The notes under the pieces are model-generated. The model ran no database searches. It was not told the origin of the DNA and worked only from the letters and a program-made list of their open reading frames with translations. Both the position numbers and the translations under genes were made by a program. A DNA stretch of 64,000 bases from a virus, in IMG/VR virus record IMGVR_UViG_3300009408_000003, positions 56,328-120,327 of that record. The stretch is one strand, 5' to 3'. Each line of letters opens with the position of its first letter. Position 1 is the first letter of the stretch. Shown here one piece after another: positions 28,443 to 37,020 of the stretch.

Positions 28443-28640
28443 TTAAATTGTTTCTACGTTAGTCCAAGCAGCTATATAAATTTTATTTCCATTTTCATCT
28501 TTACCATTGCAATGCATTCCATCAACTCTAAATATTGTAATTATATCGCCGTTTTTTAAACCGACTGAACCAGGCGGAGTTTTTATGCTTTCATCAACTA
28601 TTTTTACTTTAGTTCCGTAGTTAACATTATATGCTTTCAT
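28443..28640 (-). CDS. small beta-rich protein
   Basis: 65 aa, KVKIVDESIKTPPGSVGLKNGDIITI suggests a small SH3-like barrel. No specific family. Confidence 0.55.
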   Translation of the reverse strand: MKAYNVNYGTKVKIVDESIKTPPGSVGLKNGDIITIFRVDGMHCNGKDENGNKIYIAAWTNVETI

Positions 28641-28681
28641 AATTTATATTTTATTTTTAATGTTACATATTTAATTAATGT

Positions 28682-29167
28682 TTACACATCAAAATGTATT
28701 GATTTATGGGCCTTGAATAAATCAATCATATTACTACCTTCAACTTTTTGTTTATCCCATAACTCTTCAAACATTTTTTCATCTGGGAATCCAGTCGGAA
28801 ATGCTTTCATAGTAAAATCTTCCCAAGAAATGTTTCGCTTATTATGTGATTTTGCCCAATATTGCAGGTAAAGAATATAAACCATACATTTACCTACGTT
28901 TCCATTTAAAAACATAAGAATAAATAGTTGTACTTTTTTTTCAATAATAATAGTAAACGTATTTTTTATTCTACTTTCAATAGCTGATAGAACCCAACTT
29001 TTTTTCTTTACTTCTTCATACACTCCATCTATATTTTTAGGTGGTATAAGTGTTAAAGAAATCATTATATCTGTTTGCTCTTTAGTCATTAGATGTTTTG
29101 GTAATTTACCAAAAGGGTCTAATAATGTTTTTTCTAGTGAATTAGGTTTTAACTCTGATATTGTCAT
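28682..29167 (-). CDS. hypothetical protein
   Basis: 161 aa, helical, first gene behind the promoter at 29193. Contains LLDPFGKLPKHLMTKEQTDIM. No function recognised. Confidence 0.65.
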   Translation of the reverse strand: MTISELKPNSLEKTLLDPFGKLPKHLMTKEQTDIMISLTLIPPKNIDGVYEEVKKKSWVLSAIESRIKNTFTIIIEKKVQLFILMFLNGNVGKCMVYILYLQYWAKSHNKRNISWEDFTMKAFPTGFPDEKMFEELWDKQKVEGSNMIDLFKAHKSIHFDV

Positions 29168-29192
29168 TTTCTTTTATGTTTTAAAATTTAAT

Positions 29193-29223
29193 CAAATATA
29201 CAAAAAAAATTGAGATATCCTAT
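29193..29223 (-). promoter_or_regulatory. phage promoter (ATAGGA-N17-TATATTTG)
   Basis: A variant of the TTAGGA class with ATAGGA and 17-bp spacing; the -33 element lies in the loop of the terminator hairpin at 29202-29239. Confidence 0.6.
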
Positions 29224-29239
29224 TAAAATCTCATTTTTT
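29202..29239 (-). terminator. terminator hairpin overlapping a promoter
   Basis: Stem AAAAAAATGAGAT pairing with ATCTCAATTTTTTT, ending in a T run on the minus strand, downstream of the 56-aa gene at 29253. Confidence 0.7.
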
Positions 29240-29252
29240 TGAAATAATTTAA

Positions 29253-29423
29253 TTATTTACATTTACATCTTTTCAAACAATTATTCCAATATAATGTACC
29301 ACATTTTTTACAAGGTACAATATCATCTTGCATTGTTTCTTTAAATTCTTTCATAGTTTTAAAATCAAACCATTCAAATTCAGACTGTAAAAATTTCTCT
29401 TTATCTTTTGTAACTATATTCAT
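29253..29423 (-). CDS. small zinc-finger-like protein (56 aa)
   Basis: ATG at 29423, TAA at 29253. C-terminal CKKCGTLYW ... CLKRCKCK gives a CxxC...CxxxCxC set likely to bind zinc. It is followed directly by a terminator. Unknown partner. Confidence 0.6.
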   Translation of the reverse strand: MNIVTKDKEKFLQSEFEWFDFKTMKEFKETMQDDIVPCKKCGTLYWNNCLKRCKCK

Positions 29424-29433
29424 TTGTATTGTA

Positions 29434-29757
29434 TTAATCGTTATGCCAATGTGTTATTCCTGTTTTTTTAGCATAATAATACCAAGTATTATGATCACTT
29501 ACCATACTATAACCTAAATCAATCGTAATATTATATTCATTCGCCGGAATTCCAGTTTCATCAAATTTTAAATAATCATCTTTTAAAATAAAAACTGGCG
29601 ATATAGTTAATTTACTAAGATTATTATTAACTGTTTGCATTGCATCGGTAGGTAATCCATGATGAGATATTTTTAATTAACTACCATTTAATGTAACAAA
29701 GGTTGCTCCAGAATGTCTTGTTTTTTTATGTTTAAATATTTGCTTAAAATTTTCCAT
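29434..29757 (-). pseudogene. hypothetical gene with an in-frame UAA codon
   Basis: From ATG at 29757 the frame runs 26 codons (MENFKQIFKHKKTRHSGA), meets TAA at 29677-29679, and continues in the same frame for 81 codons (LKISHHGLPTD ... ITHWHND). The part after the stop has its own ATG at 29640. Either a nonsense mutation, a sequencing error, or stop-codon readthrough. Confidence 0.5.
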
Positions 29758-29776
29758 TACTTTATTAATTATGTTA

Positions 29777-29983
29777 TTATTTTAATTTATTTAGTTTCTT
29801 CCTTAATTCAAAAAGTGAATCACTAGTTAGCAACTTTGCTCTAAGTTTTAGTTCTTTTGAACGTAACTTACTTGCATTAATATAATCTTCAGCTTTGATA
29901 AATCTTTCTTTTTCTCCTACTATTTGATTTAGTTCTAACACACATAATAACTGAGATGCTACTGTTTTTAATACTGTTTCCAT
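29777..29983 (-). CDS. small helical protein
   Basis: 68 aa, helical and charged (IVGEKERFIKAEDYINASKLRSKEL); resembles short UVR-like helical hairpins but this is a weak impression. Confidence 0.55.
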   Translation of the reverse strand: METVLKTVASQLLCVLELNQIVGEKERFIKAEDYINASKLRSKELKLRAKLLTSDSLFELRKKLNKLK

Positions 29984-29999
29984 ATTGTAATTATATAAT

Positions 30000-30104
30000 T
30001 TATTTTTTTAAAATGTTACTTACTATAAATGTATCACAAAAGTTCTGATAACCATTTGTATTTATTCCGTCAATTTCTATATTATCTATTTTTGTATAAT
30101 CCAT
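30000..30104 (-). CDS. short protein, possibly truncated (34 aa)
   Basis: MDYTKIDNIEIDGINTNGYQ and a following FCDTFIVS match the N-terminus of a small protein common in T4-like phages, which normally continues with an acidic tail; here it ends early in KK. First gene behind the promoter at 30145. Confidence 0.5.
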   Translation of the reverse strand: MDYTKIDNIEIDGINTNGYQNFCDTFIVSNILKK

Positions 30105-30144
30105 AATAATTTAATTTAAGTTATATTTCTTTATTATAGTTAAT

Positions 30145-30176
30145 CAAATATACGAAAAAAAAGTGAGAAATCCTAA
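30145..30176 (-). promoter_or_regulatory. phage promoter TTAGGA-N18-TATATTTG
   Basis: Perfect consensus copy; TTAGGA lies in the loop of the PhoH terminator. Confidence 0.75.
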
Positions 30177-30194
30177 TTATATCCCACTTTTTTT
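30156..30194 (-). terminator. terminator after phoH, overlapping a promoter
   Basis: Stem AAAAAGTG/CACTTTTT with a loop of about 19 nt and flanking A/T tracts, immediately after the PhoH stop at 30212. Confidence 0.75.
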
Positions 30195-30211
30195 ATTTTT
30201 TTTTAAATTAA

Positions 30212-31144
30212 TTATTGGTATTCATAAAGTATTTTTAAAAGCTCACTTAGTGCTTCGTGTCTATGATTATCCTTTAAACTAACTGTAAATACATATTTAG
30301 ATTCTTTCAATTTAGCTATTTCATGAATTGCTGAATCATTGTTATATTTTAAATCAATTTGATAATAATCGCCAGTTAGTATCATAGTTGAGTTTTTACC
30401 CAATCTACTAATAGCCATTCCTAACTGTTGTTTAGTTAAATTTTGAAATTCATCTACGATTACAATCGCGTTATCAAAAGTTCTACCTCTAAAATGCGAT
30501 AGTGAAACTAACTCTATATTTTCATCGCTTTCCATTTTTGCCAAAATTGCTGGTTTATTATAAACCTTTCTCATGTTTGAACGAATAGGAACTAACCATG
30601 GCTCCATTTTTTCATTTAGTGATCCTGGTAAATATCCGTTATCTTCGTTTGATACCGTAGGTCTAGTTATAATTATTTTATTTACATTTCGTTGGAAGAA
30701 CTGATCTAGTGCAACTTGAACTGCTAAAAGTGTATTATGGTGAATTATTTTATTAGTAGTTTGGTATAAATGAGTTTTGTTATTAATTTCAAAATCAAAT
30801 ACTTTTTCGTTAGGTTGAATTTCTAAATTAGTAATTGTTGATTTTATTCCATTTGACTTAATTAAAGAATCATTTATTTTTAAATCATTTACTGATTTAC
30901 AATGTATTGTATCATAACAAATTTTATGATTTAATGCAGTTCTAAAAACTTCATTGCTAGTAGTTATTTTACATATATCATCATGTTTAAAAATAATTCC
31001 GTTTATGTTTGTCCATTTATTTTTTTCGTCTTGTATTTGAATATTAGTTTTTTGAAAGTATTCTTTATTTTCTTCAAATTTAATATTTTCATATTTTTTA
31101 ATCGCATCAAATAAATTACCAATTTCAATAGTTACTTTTTTCAT
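30212..31144 (-). CDS. phoH: PhoH C-terminal half preceded by a C-terminal split intein
   Basis: 310 aa. Residues 1-137 are an intein C-fragment: a block-B-like NHKICYD region (about 72), block F VFDFEINNKTHLY (about 115-127) and block G ending in IIHHN at 137. Thr138 is the +1 residue. From there TLLAVQVALDQFF continues the PhoH ATPase just after the Walker A Lys; later IVIVDEFQN is Walker B and ILTGDYYQ is sensor I. No endonuclease domain is present. The partner fragment is the gene at 31215. After splicing PhoH would be about 220 aa. Confidence 0.88.
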   Translation of the reverse strand: MKKVTIEIGNLFDAIKKYENIKFEENKEYFQKTNIQIQDEKNKWTNINGIIFKHDDICKITTSNEVFRTALNHKICYDTIHCKSVNDLKINDSLIKSNGIKSTITNLEIQPNEKVFDFEINNKTHLYQTTNKIIHHNTLLAVQVALDQFFQRNVNKIIITRPTVSNEDNGYLPGSLNEKMEPWLVPIRSNMRKVYNKPAILAKMESDENIELVSLSHFRGRTFDNAIVIVDEFQNLTKQQLGMAISRLGKNSTMILTGDYYQIDLKYNNDSAIHEIAKLKESKYVFTVSLKDNHRHEALSELLKILYEYQ

Positions 31145-31214
31145 ATTTTTTGTATAAATTTGAATTTAATAAATTTTTCAATTTCGGATTAGCTAATTAT
31201 ATTTTAGTTTTTAT

Positions 31215-31466
31215 TTATCCGATTTTTGCTGTGTTTTTGACTTTATTAAGGTAGTTGTTTTGAACCAAAAATTCATAAAATTTATCATCTATTTTAATAT
31301 CAATTTCAGATTCATATGTAATACATTTACCACTACCTGCTTTACCAGTTATAAAAGTATATGGATGTGTTAATATTTTAGCCTTTGCTAATTTTTGTTC
31401 TTCTGATAATGTGATAGTAAATTTTACTTTGCTTTTAGGAGGTTGTTTTTTAATATTTTCCTTCAT
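31215..31466 (-). CDS. phoH: PhoH N-terminal part fused to an N-terminal split intein
   Basis: 83 aa. Residues 1-47 are PhoH N-extein ending in the Walker A motif GKAGSGK; Cys48 opens an intein block A (CITYESEI). The intein fragment is 36 aa and ends with its own TAA. The 70 bp to the next gene hold stops in all three frames, so this is a true gene split and not one indel. The short N-fragment is like the atypically split inteins (AceL-TerL type) known from viral metagenomes. Confidence 0.88.
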   Translation of the reverse strand: MKENIKKQPPKSKVKFTITLSEEQKLAKAKILTHPYTFITGKAGSGKCITYESEIDIKIDDKFYEFLVQNNYLNKVKNTAKIG

Positions 31467-31506
31467 ATTAGTTTAATTAAAATGATTAAAATTAGATTAG
31501 TGTGTA

Positions 31507-31863
31507 CTATTTTTGTAATGAAGTATTGTAGATTGTGCTAGTTTCACTACTATGCTGTTTATTTTTTATTTTTATTATGTTTGCGCATTGTTCATAGTTT
31601 TCAATACTTTTAAAATAATTTAAACAATGGATTAATACTTCATCATAATTATTTTTTTCTATAATTACAACCGATGATACATTGGGATGCACTAATAATA
31701 TTATTTCAGATAAATTTTCATCTATTGCGGTATCAATAGCTTTAACTATTTGAGTAAATACATTATTACCACATGATTTTATAAAATTACTAACACGTGG
31801 TTTATTGGTTGGATCTAAATATTTTCGCCAACCTACTCTTGAATATATATTTCTATTTATCAT
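31507..31863 (-). CDS. hypothetical protein
   Basis: 118 aa, alpha/beta pattern (LSEIILLVHPNVSSVVIIEKNNY). Upstream lies an ATATTTATA element only 6 bp from the ATG. No function recognised. Confidence 0.6.
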   Translation of the reverse strand: MINRNIYSRVGWRKYLDPTNKPRVSNFIKSCGNNVFTQIVKAIDTAIDENLSEIILLVHPNVSSVVIIEKNNYDEVLIHCLNYFKSIENYEQCANIIKIKNKQHSSETSTIYNTSLQK

Positions 31864-31919
31864 ACGATTATAAATATTAAAAATTATAAATAGTAATTAA
31901 ATTAATTGTGATATTTGTC

Positions 31920-32753
31920 TTAATTTGCTTGTTCAAGTAGTACCCATTTTTTTCCAGTCCACTTATATAAGTTGCCAGTAGTATCAACTTGTCTAACTTC
32001 ATCAACATAAGTACCACCGCTATCAAATGGAAAATATGTTCTTAATATTGATTTAAACTTTATTATATTGCTACTGATACTAACTGATGCATCATTTGAA
32101 TTTTTTACTGAAGTAATTGCAGTAGGTTCTGGTGTTGCAGTTTTAGGATTTCCGAGTACTAAATCTGAACTTACTTTATTCAAATCAAGATTTTTCAATT
32201 CTTCTGAATGATCAAATCCAAGTTTACTAGTGGTTTCCACCAACCATCCACCAAAGGTAGAAACTGGTCTAAGTTTATCATCTGAACTTACTATCCAATT
32301 AATATGTTTTATAACAGATTCTTTATCATTTATCGTGTTTACCACACTAACTTCTGCATATTCTTCGGGTATTTTAAATTTAGGTAAATTCCAATATCTT
32401 GATAATTTAAAAAAGTCAATTTCAGCTATAGTTACATTATTTCTATTAAAAAACGGTTGATTTTGTTGAACAGCTTTATATAAGTCTCGCAAAAGAGCAC
32501 TAGAAATCCAATCTTCAAATTTAGTTTTTTGTTCATCAATATAAAATCTAATGATAAATCTAAACGAAATTGTTGGATTGGTTTTTAGTGTACCTAATTT
32601 TAAATCATCTAATGGTACATTAATAAATTTTATAAAATTTTTGGGATATTTTCCAGTAAATTTAATTGAATCATTATCTGCTGTATAAGAATTTTCGACA
32701 GCAATATTTTCTGGATATTTATCTCGTAATTCGTTTAATCCTTTATATTTCAT
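31920..32753 (-). CDS. hypothetical protein, possibly virion-associated
   Basis: 277 aa. N-terminal half alpha/beta; C-terminal 60 residues (FDSGGTYVDEVRQVDTTGNLYKW and TGKKWVLLE) resemble short beta repeats seen in phage fibres and enzymes that bind carbohydrate. A CATATTTATA element abuts the start. Function unknown. Confidence 0.6.
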   Translation of the reverse strand: MKYKGLNELRDKYPENIAVENSYTADNDSIKFTGKYPKNFIKFINVPLDDLKLGTLKTNPTISFRFIIRFYIDEQKTKFEDWISSALLRDLYKAVQQNQPFFNRNNVTIAEIDFFKLSRYWNLPKFKIPEEYAEVSVVNTINDKESVIKHINWIVSSDDKLRPVSTFGGWLVETTSKLGFDHSEELKNLDLNKVSSDLVLGNPKTATPEPTAITSVKNSNDASVSISSNIIKFKSILRTYFPFDSGGTYVDEVRQVDTTGNLYKWTGKKWVLLEQAN

Positions 32754-32798
32754 ATATATAAATATGAAAGAAAAACAATTATTGCTGTTAGGAATAAT

Positions 32799-33005
32799 TT
32801 AAATATCCTCGTATTCAGGTTCTTTTATTTCATTACAAAAATAATATACTCCAGTTTTACCAGTTTTAAATGCTGATTCACACCCCAAGTATTTTTTCAT
32901 AGCATCGAGATTAGTAATTTGTTCAATTGGAGCTATTGCATGTATTAAGTATGGAGTTTTATTTATATATTGGATCGGTCTATAACGATTTATAAAAATT
33001 TTCAT
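32799..33005 (-). CDS. small hypothetical protein
   Basis: 68 aa, contains YLGCESAFKTGKTGVYYFCNE. Unknown. Confidence 0.55.
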   Translation of the reverse strand: MKIFINRYRPIQYINKTPYLIHAIAPIEQITNLDAMKKYLGCESAFKTGKTGVYYFCNEIKEPEYEDI

Positions 33006-33025
33006 AATTTAAAAAAGATGTTTAT

Positions 33026-33268
33026 TTAATTCATTCCGGCTATAGAATACACGTGTCTACGTAACTCTAAACCTGGATATTTTTTATTATAGTGTATATC
33101 TAATACTATATTTTTACATACTACATCAAAATCTATTGGTATATTACGTATCGATGAAACTTCTTTATAAAAATCAATAATGTAAGTTTTTAATTTATCG
33201 GTTATTTTTATCCCATATTTATCAGCCCAATAATCAATAATATTATTATATTCGAAATCGTATGTCAT
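33026..33268 (-). CDS. small hypothetical protein
   Basis: 80 aa; its ATG overlaps the stop of the 78-aa gene. Aromatic and basic. Unknown. Confidence 0.55.
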   Translation of the reverse strand: MTYDFEYNNIIDYWADKYGIKITDKLKTYIIDFYKEVSSIRNIPIDFDVVCKNIVLDIHYNKKYPGLELRRHVYSIAGMN

Positions 33269-33504
33269 TACATAAATTTTTTAAATGGATGTGTTTTCCG
33301 TTCTATTTCCTTTTTTATTTCGGCGAGTTCTTTTGGACTATGTGGTTTACACCACGTATCCCATTCGATTGATGCCAAATAAGATTTCCAAGCTCCTTTA
33401 TAAATATTGTAAAATTTATCTTCAGCAATTTCTTGTGGAGTTCTACTACCTTTATAATTAGCATCACGCTCTAATTCATCAATATCAATATAATTATAAC
33501 TCAT
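33268..33504 (-). CDS. small hypothetical protein
   Basis: 78 aa; overlaps both neighbours by a few bases, so part of a tightly coupled four-gene unit (33026-33632). Contains KSYLASIEWDTWCKPHSPKE. Unknown. Confidence 0.55.
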   Translation of the reverse strand: MSYNYIDIDELERDANYKGSRTPQEIAEDKFYNIYKGAWKSYLASIEWDTWCKPHSPKELAEIKKEIERKTHPFKKFM

Positions 33505-33632
33505 TATATATTATTGTAACGTCTTTTATCAAACCATAAACTTCTCTTTGTTCGGCTTATACCGGTCAATTTAGACATTTTTTGATTTAATCTTTCTCGT
33601 GTATCTACTATATTTTTATCTTGTATATACAT
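33504..33632 (-). CDS. small basic protein (42 aa)
   Basis: ATG at 33632; stop overlaps the next ATG. Arg/Lys-rich (RTKRSLWFDKRRYNN). First gene of the coupled unit after the Ro60 terminator. Confidence 0.55.
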   Translation of the reverse strand: MYIQDKNIVDTRERLNQKMSKLTGISRTKRSLWFDKRRYNNI

Positions 33633-33677
33633 AATTTTTTGGTTTAATTATTTATTTATTAAATAAAGGTACAAAAT

Positions 33678-33699
33678 AAAAGTGAGAATTCTCACTTTT
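33678..33699 (-). terminator. palindromic terminator after the Ro60 gene
   Basis: A perfect 22-nt dyad built on AAAAGTGAG/CTCACTTTT, just beyond the Ro60 stop codon, followed on the minus strand by ATTTTG. Confidence 0.7.
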
Positions 33700-33705
33700 A
33701 TTTAA

Positions 33706-35325
33706 TTATATTTCGATGGTTTCTATTTCCTTAATTAATTTAGTATAACCTTTAGAGTTAATTTCAATTATATCAAATATTCTTTCAGACCATCCAGCAA
33801 TTTGAGTAACGTTTAATGCTCTATTAAAGACTGATTTTCCACCGGTTGCTCGTATGTTTACTGAAACAGTATTACATTTAGGGTTTATTAATTTAAATTT
33901 TTTAAACAATGATTGAAATGTTCCTAATCCTGCTCTTGATGAATAATCCCATCTACCTTCACCACCATGTCCAATAACCATATCAGAAAATATAACTAAA
34001 TTATCAACTTTAGTTTTATTTTTAATAACGTCACGCAAGAAGTAATACAACCCATTTTCAGTTGCTCCACCACAATTTCTACCCATTTTAAATGAATCTC
34101 TATTATGTTCTAATAATCCTTTTGTTCTATCCATTGGTACTAATATTAATCTATCGCCAAATAATCCAACATATACATTTTTTTGAGAATATGCTAACAT
34201 TGAACCAAATAGGTTTCCAATCATTGCAGTTGTAGTTTTTGAAAATGCTGATACCTTACTTGAACCGCCACCATCACCACGTACTGAACCGGAGTGGTCA
34301 ATTAATACTGCAGTATTACCTTCTAACATTGGAATATTTTCAACTGAATATTCTAAAGCTGTTTCTAGTCCTTTCAATATTTTAGTTTTAAGTTCATCCA
34401 TGTTTGGTATTGTATCGCCTTCAAACACAATTTTACTTTTGTTATATTTAGAAACCCCAACCTTTTCAATTTCAGTATATGCCGATGCAAATCTGAATGG
34501 TAATAATTTTGATTTTAATACCTTTCTTTTGTTAGTTAATTGAGATACTGCTTCATCAACTTTATTTGGAGCTAATGTTAAAATGTTTCTTAGATTTCTA
34601 ACTAAATTCATCATAGGCATACCTTGTACATTTTCAATCACATTTGTAATTGCTTCTTTTTTGGTTTCCTTAACATCTTTTCCGGTTTCTTTAGCTGTTT
34701 TACCAGCTTTAGTCATTTCTTTTTCAAAGATTTTAGATGAATATAATCCGTCTAAAGATTCGCCATTCATTAATCTTTTGTATGCTTCCGCATTAACTTG
34801 TGTACCTTTTGGGTGCATTAAGTTAACTAAATCAACTAAAGAAATTTCTTTCTTCTCCATTTTGTATTTATCAATTAAATATGGATCTAATGATTCCAAT
34901 TTTAATTTGAATCCTCGTTTAATTGAATTAGCAATTTTTGTACTTCCTTTTGAGAAATAATAAGCTAAGATTTCACTCATATCATCTGGTCTTTGTGCGA
35001 TTTTTTTATAAAATCTTGAAGCATATGATTTTCCGGATAATCTTGGTGCTAATTCTCCTGATAACAAGTGAGTAACAGAACGCATGTGTGAATCATGTCT
35101 TAAATACAATGCAAATTTAGCAACAAATTTTTCATCAACCTTTTTTATTGCTTCTTTAATTCTATTTACAATTTCATTTTCACTTTCGTAATATGAACGT
35201 TGTAAAAAGGTAGTTAAACAAGTTGCTAACAAATCTTCTTTTGCAGTTAGTTTATAAGCTTTTTCACCCATTTCATTTATAGTAGTTGGTACTACTTTTG
35301 GTTTTCTTTTGTTAAATTTTGACAT
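33706..35325 (-). CDS. rsr: Ro60/TROVE-domain RNA-binding protein
   Basis: 539 aa, the usual Ro60 length. Residues about 20-320 are the helical TROVE ring (RHDSHMRSVTHLLSGELA, NLVRNLRNIL, FRFASAYTEIEKV); from about 340 a von Willebrand A domain follows with the MIDAS motif DHSGSV, a later GGATENG and VIFSDMV. Ro60 binds misfolded RNA and Y RNAs, and in Deinococcus a Y RNA tethers it to PNPase. Homologues and Y RNAs have been reported in phages. Three Y-RNA-like elements lie 2.5-12 kb away in the tRNA region, and RtcB, its frequent neighbour in bacteria, is also encoded here. Confidence 0.93.
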   Translation of the reverse strand: MSKFNKRKPKVVPTTINEMGEKAYKLTAKEDLLATCLTTFLQRSYYESENEIVNRIKEAIKKVDEKFVAKFALYLRHDSHMRSVTHLLSGELAPRLSGKSYASRFYKKIAQRPDDMSEILAYYFSKGSTKIANSIKRGFKLKLESLDPYLIDKYKMEKKEISLVDLVNLMHPKGTQVNAEAYKRLMNGESLDGLYSSKIFEKEMTKAGKTAKETGKDVKETKKEAITNVIENVQGMPMMNLVRNLRNILTLAPNKVDEAVSQLTNKRKVLKSKLLPFRFASAYTEIEKVGVSKYNKSKIVFEGDTIPNMDELKTKILKGLETALEYSVENIPMLEGNTAVLIDHSGSVRGDGGGSSKVSAFSKTTTAMIGNLFGSMLAYSQKNVYVGLFGDRLILVPMDRTKGLLEHNRDSFKMGRNCGGATENGLYYFLRDVIKNKTKVDNLVIFSDMVIGHGGEGRWDYSSRAGLGTFQSLFKKFKLINPKCNTVSVNIRATGGKSVFNRALNVTQIAGWSERIFDIIEINSKGYTKLIKEIETIEI

Positions 35326-35343
35326 AATTTTTATTGTTTTAAA

Positions 35344-35713
35344 TTAGTAATTTCTTTGTTTTTGTAATTTGTTTAACCAGTCTAATTCCTTAGCCGTTAA
35401 TAATCGATAAAATCGTTTACCATTACTTTCATATCCATTGTTAAATAATGAAACGAATTCTTCGGGTGTATATGTTCCATGACAATAATATAATCCATTA
35501 AGAATTACAATAGGGGTTGAAGTTGAATTAAACTGTTTTTGTAATTTTAATTTACCTACTGCATCTATAACACCAATATGCGATTCGCTTCTCTAACCAA
35601 AATGCATCATTACCTTCGTGGATAATATCTACATTTTCATTTTCTGAATTTAATTGGGTTACAAATTTTCCAATTAAACTCCTTATATCGTTTACTGTTA
35701 TAATTTGTCTCAT
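35344..35713 (-). pseudogene. hypothetical gene with a single-base frameshift
   Basis: ATG at 35713 (MRQIITVNDIRSLIGKF) runs to about 35590, where the frame must shift by one base near GAGAAGCG to continue as SESHIGVIDAVGKLKLQKQ to TAA at 35344. The combined product is about 122 aa, unknown family. One extra A in the run would restore the frame, so a homopolymer sequencing error is possible. Confidence 0.55.
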
Positions 35714-36216
35714 AATGTTAATAATTTTTCGATGTAATCGAACATTACTTCATATTCTTTGACATATATTTTATTTTTTAAATTTGGAAATTCACTTTTA
35801 TATTTTTTATACATTGATGAATTTGTCATTAATGAATACAATACATTTGATATTACATCACATAATTTCACATATATTGCTAATTTATTTTGTGATAAAT
35901 TTAAAAAATAATTATCATTATGACGTTCTTTTCTATTTTTTCCCTTTTCATCCGTACACGCATAGATTAAATCCGCAACGGGAACACCAGCAATATTTCG
36001 TATATCATTATAAGTTACACGAGCATCTTCAATTAAATCATGCCCCCAAGCTCCCATTTCAGTAATCTGTACTTCTACTTTACTAGATAACAGATGTTTC
36101 CATTTTATTGATTGAGCAGTTACCATTTTTAGATGAAATGAATATGGTAAAGCTGTATCATATTTTTGGTTGCAGACAATATCATGCTGTTTAATACAAT
36201 AATTTTTAAAATCCAT
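35710..36216 (-). CDS. HD-domain hydrolase, SpoT/MESH1-like
   Basis: 168 aa. Signature order: YSFHLKMV (first His), WGHDLIEDARVTYNDI (HD-x-x-ED), then ACTDEKGKNRKERHN, matching small (p)ppGpp hydrolase-like HD proteins. It may lower the host alarmone level during infection; activity not proven by sequence. Overlaps the following frameshifted gene by 4 bp. Confidence 0.75.
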   Translation of the reverse strand: MDFKNYCIKQHDIVCNQKYDTALPYSFHLKMVTAQSIKWKHLLSSKVEVQITEMGAWGHDLIEDARVTYNDIRNIAGVPVADLIYACTDEKGKNRKERHNDNYFLNLSQNKLAIYVKLCDVISNVLYSLMTNSSMYKKYKSEFPNLKNKIYVKEYEVMFDYIEKLLTL

Positions 36217-36250
36217 AATAATATTTTTTTTTATTTTATGATTATAATAT

Positions 36251-36427
36251 CTAAAACGTATGCAATAAACAAGGTATAGATGCTATTGATATCAATTGAA
36301 TAATTAAACCTGAAACTAAATATACCGAATCTTCATTAATCCAAAATTTAATATTAGTTAAACAGATAAAAATATACAATATTCCCACAAAAGGAAGATT
36401 CCATAAAATCAATTTAATTTTTTTCAT
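36251..36427 (-). CDS. small membrane protein (58 aa)
   Basis: ATG at 36427, TAG at 36251. Two hydrophobic segments (ILWNLPFVGILYIFICL and YLVSGLIIQLISIASI). Unknown. Confidence 0.55.
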   Translation of the reverse strand: MKKIKLILWNLPFVGILYIFICLTNIKFWINEDSVYLVSGLIIQLISIASIPCLLHTF

Positions 36428-36460
36428 TATTTATAAAATTAAAAATATATTATTATCCGT

Positions 36461-36568
36461 TTACAAACGTTTCCAATTTAGGTATAATTTCGTTTCTAAT
36501 CTTGATTTTTGAATAAACTTAAATGTGTATTTTAGTGAATCATCAGTAGTTTTATAAGTGTATTCCAT
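36461..36568 (-). CDS. short protein (35 aa)
   Basis: ATG at 36568, TAA at 36461; aromatic/basic (YTFKFIQKSRLE). Directly after the 105-aa gene. Weak support as a gene. Confidence 0.35.
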   Translation of the reverse strand: MEYTYKTTDDSLKYTFKFIQKSRLETKLYLNWKRL

Positions 36569-36580
36569 AATTTCTATTTT

Positions 36581-36898
36581 TTAATATGAACTAGATGGCC
36601 TTATTTGATTTTCTAAGAATGTAGTACTTTCAAATTCATCATCACTATGATTTGTTAATGAATGAAAATATTCAGATAATTCATTAGCCAAACCAACTAG
36701 TTTTGAATCGTCTCTCCAATTTTGGATAGTACAGTCATTCATAATTCTTCCTAGCATACCACCACCTAAATAATTTTGATATGCGGTCATCAAACCACCT
36801 TCATATTTTCCATTATCTATTGTATCAAGTGCAATTTCAATTCCACCTCCTCTATGTGAATAATCTAATCTTTCAGTTATTTTTTCAAAATCTCTCAT
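36581..36898 (-). CDS. hypothetical protein
   Basis: 105 aa, behind the promoter at 36940. Contains HRGGGIEIALDTIDNGKYEGG. No family recognised. Confidence 0.6.
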   Translation of the reverse strand: MRDFEKITERLDYSHRGGGIEIALDTIDNGKYEGGLMTAYQNYLGGGMLGRIMNDCTIQNWRDDSKLVGLANELSEYFHSLTNHSDDEFESTTFLENQIRPSSSY

Positions 36899-36939
36899 AA
36901 TTTAAAATTTTAATGTTTATGTTTTAATAATTTATACTG

Positions 36940-36971
36940 TAAATATACAAAATATATTTCATATATCCTAA
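36940..36971 (-). promoter_or_regulatory. phage promoter TTAGGA-N18-TATATTTA
   Basis: Consensus pair directly downstream of the tRNA-transcript terminator, 42 bp before the ATG at 36898. Confidence 0.7.
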
Positions 36972-36990
36972 TTTATTTGCATAAAAAAAA

Positions 36991-37020
36991 GGGACTAAAA
37001 TTAACTAAAATTTTAATCCC
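36991..37020 (-). terminator. terminator of the left tRNA transcript
   Basis: 10-bp stem GGGATTAAAA/TTTTAGTCCC with one mismatch, then eight T on the minus strand. It closes the transcript carrying tRNA-Lys-like to tRNA-Ile. Confidence 0.8.
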
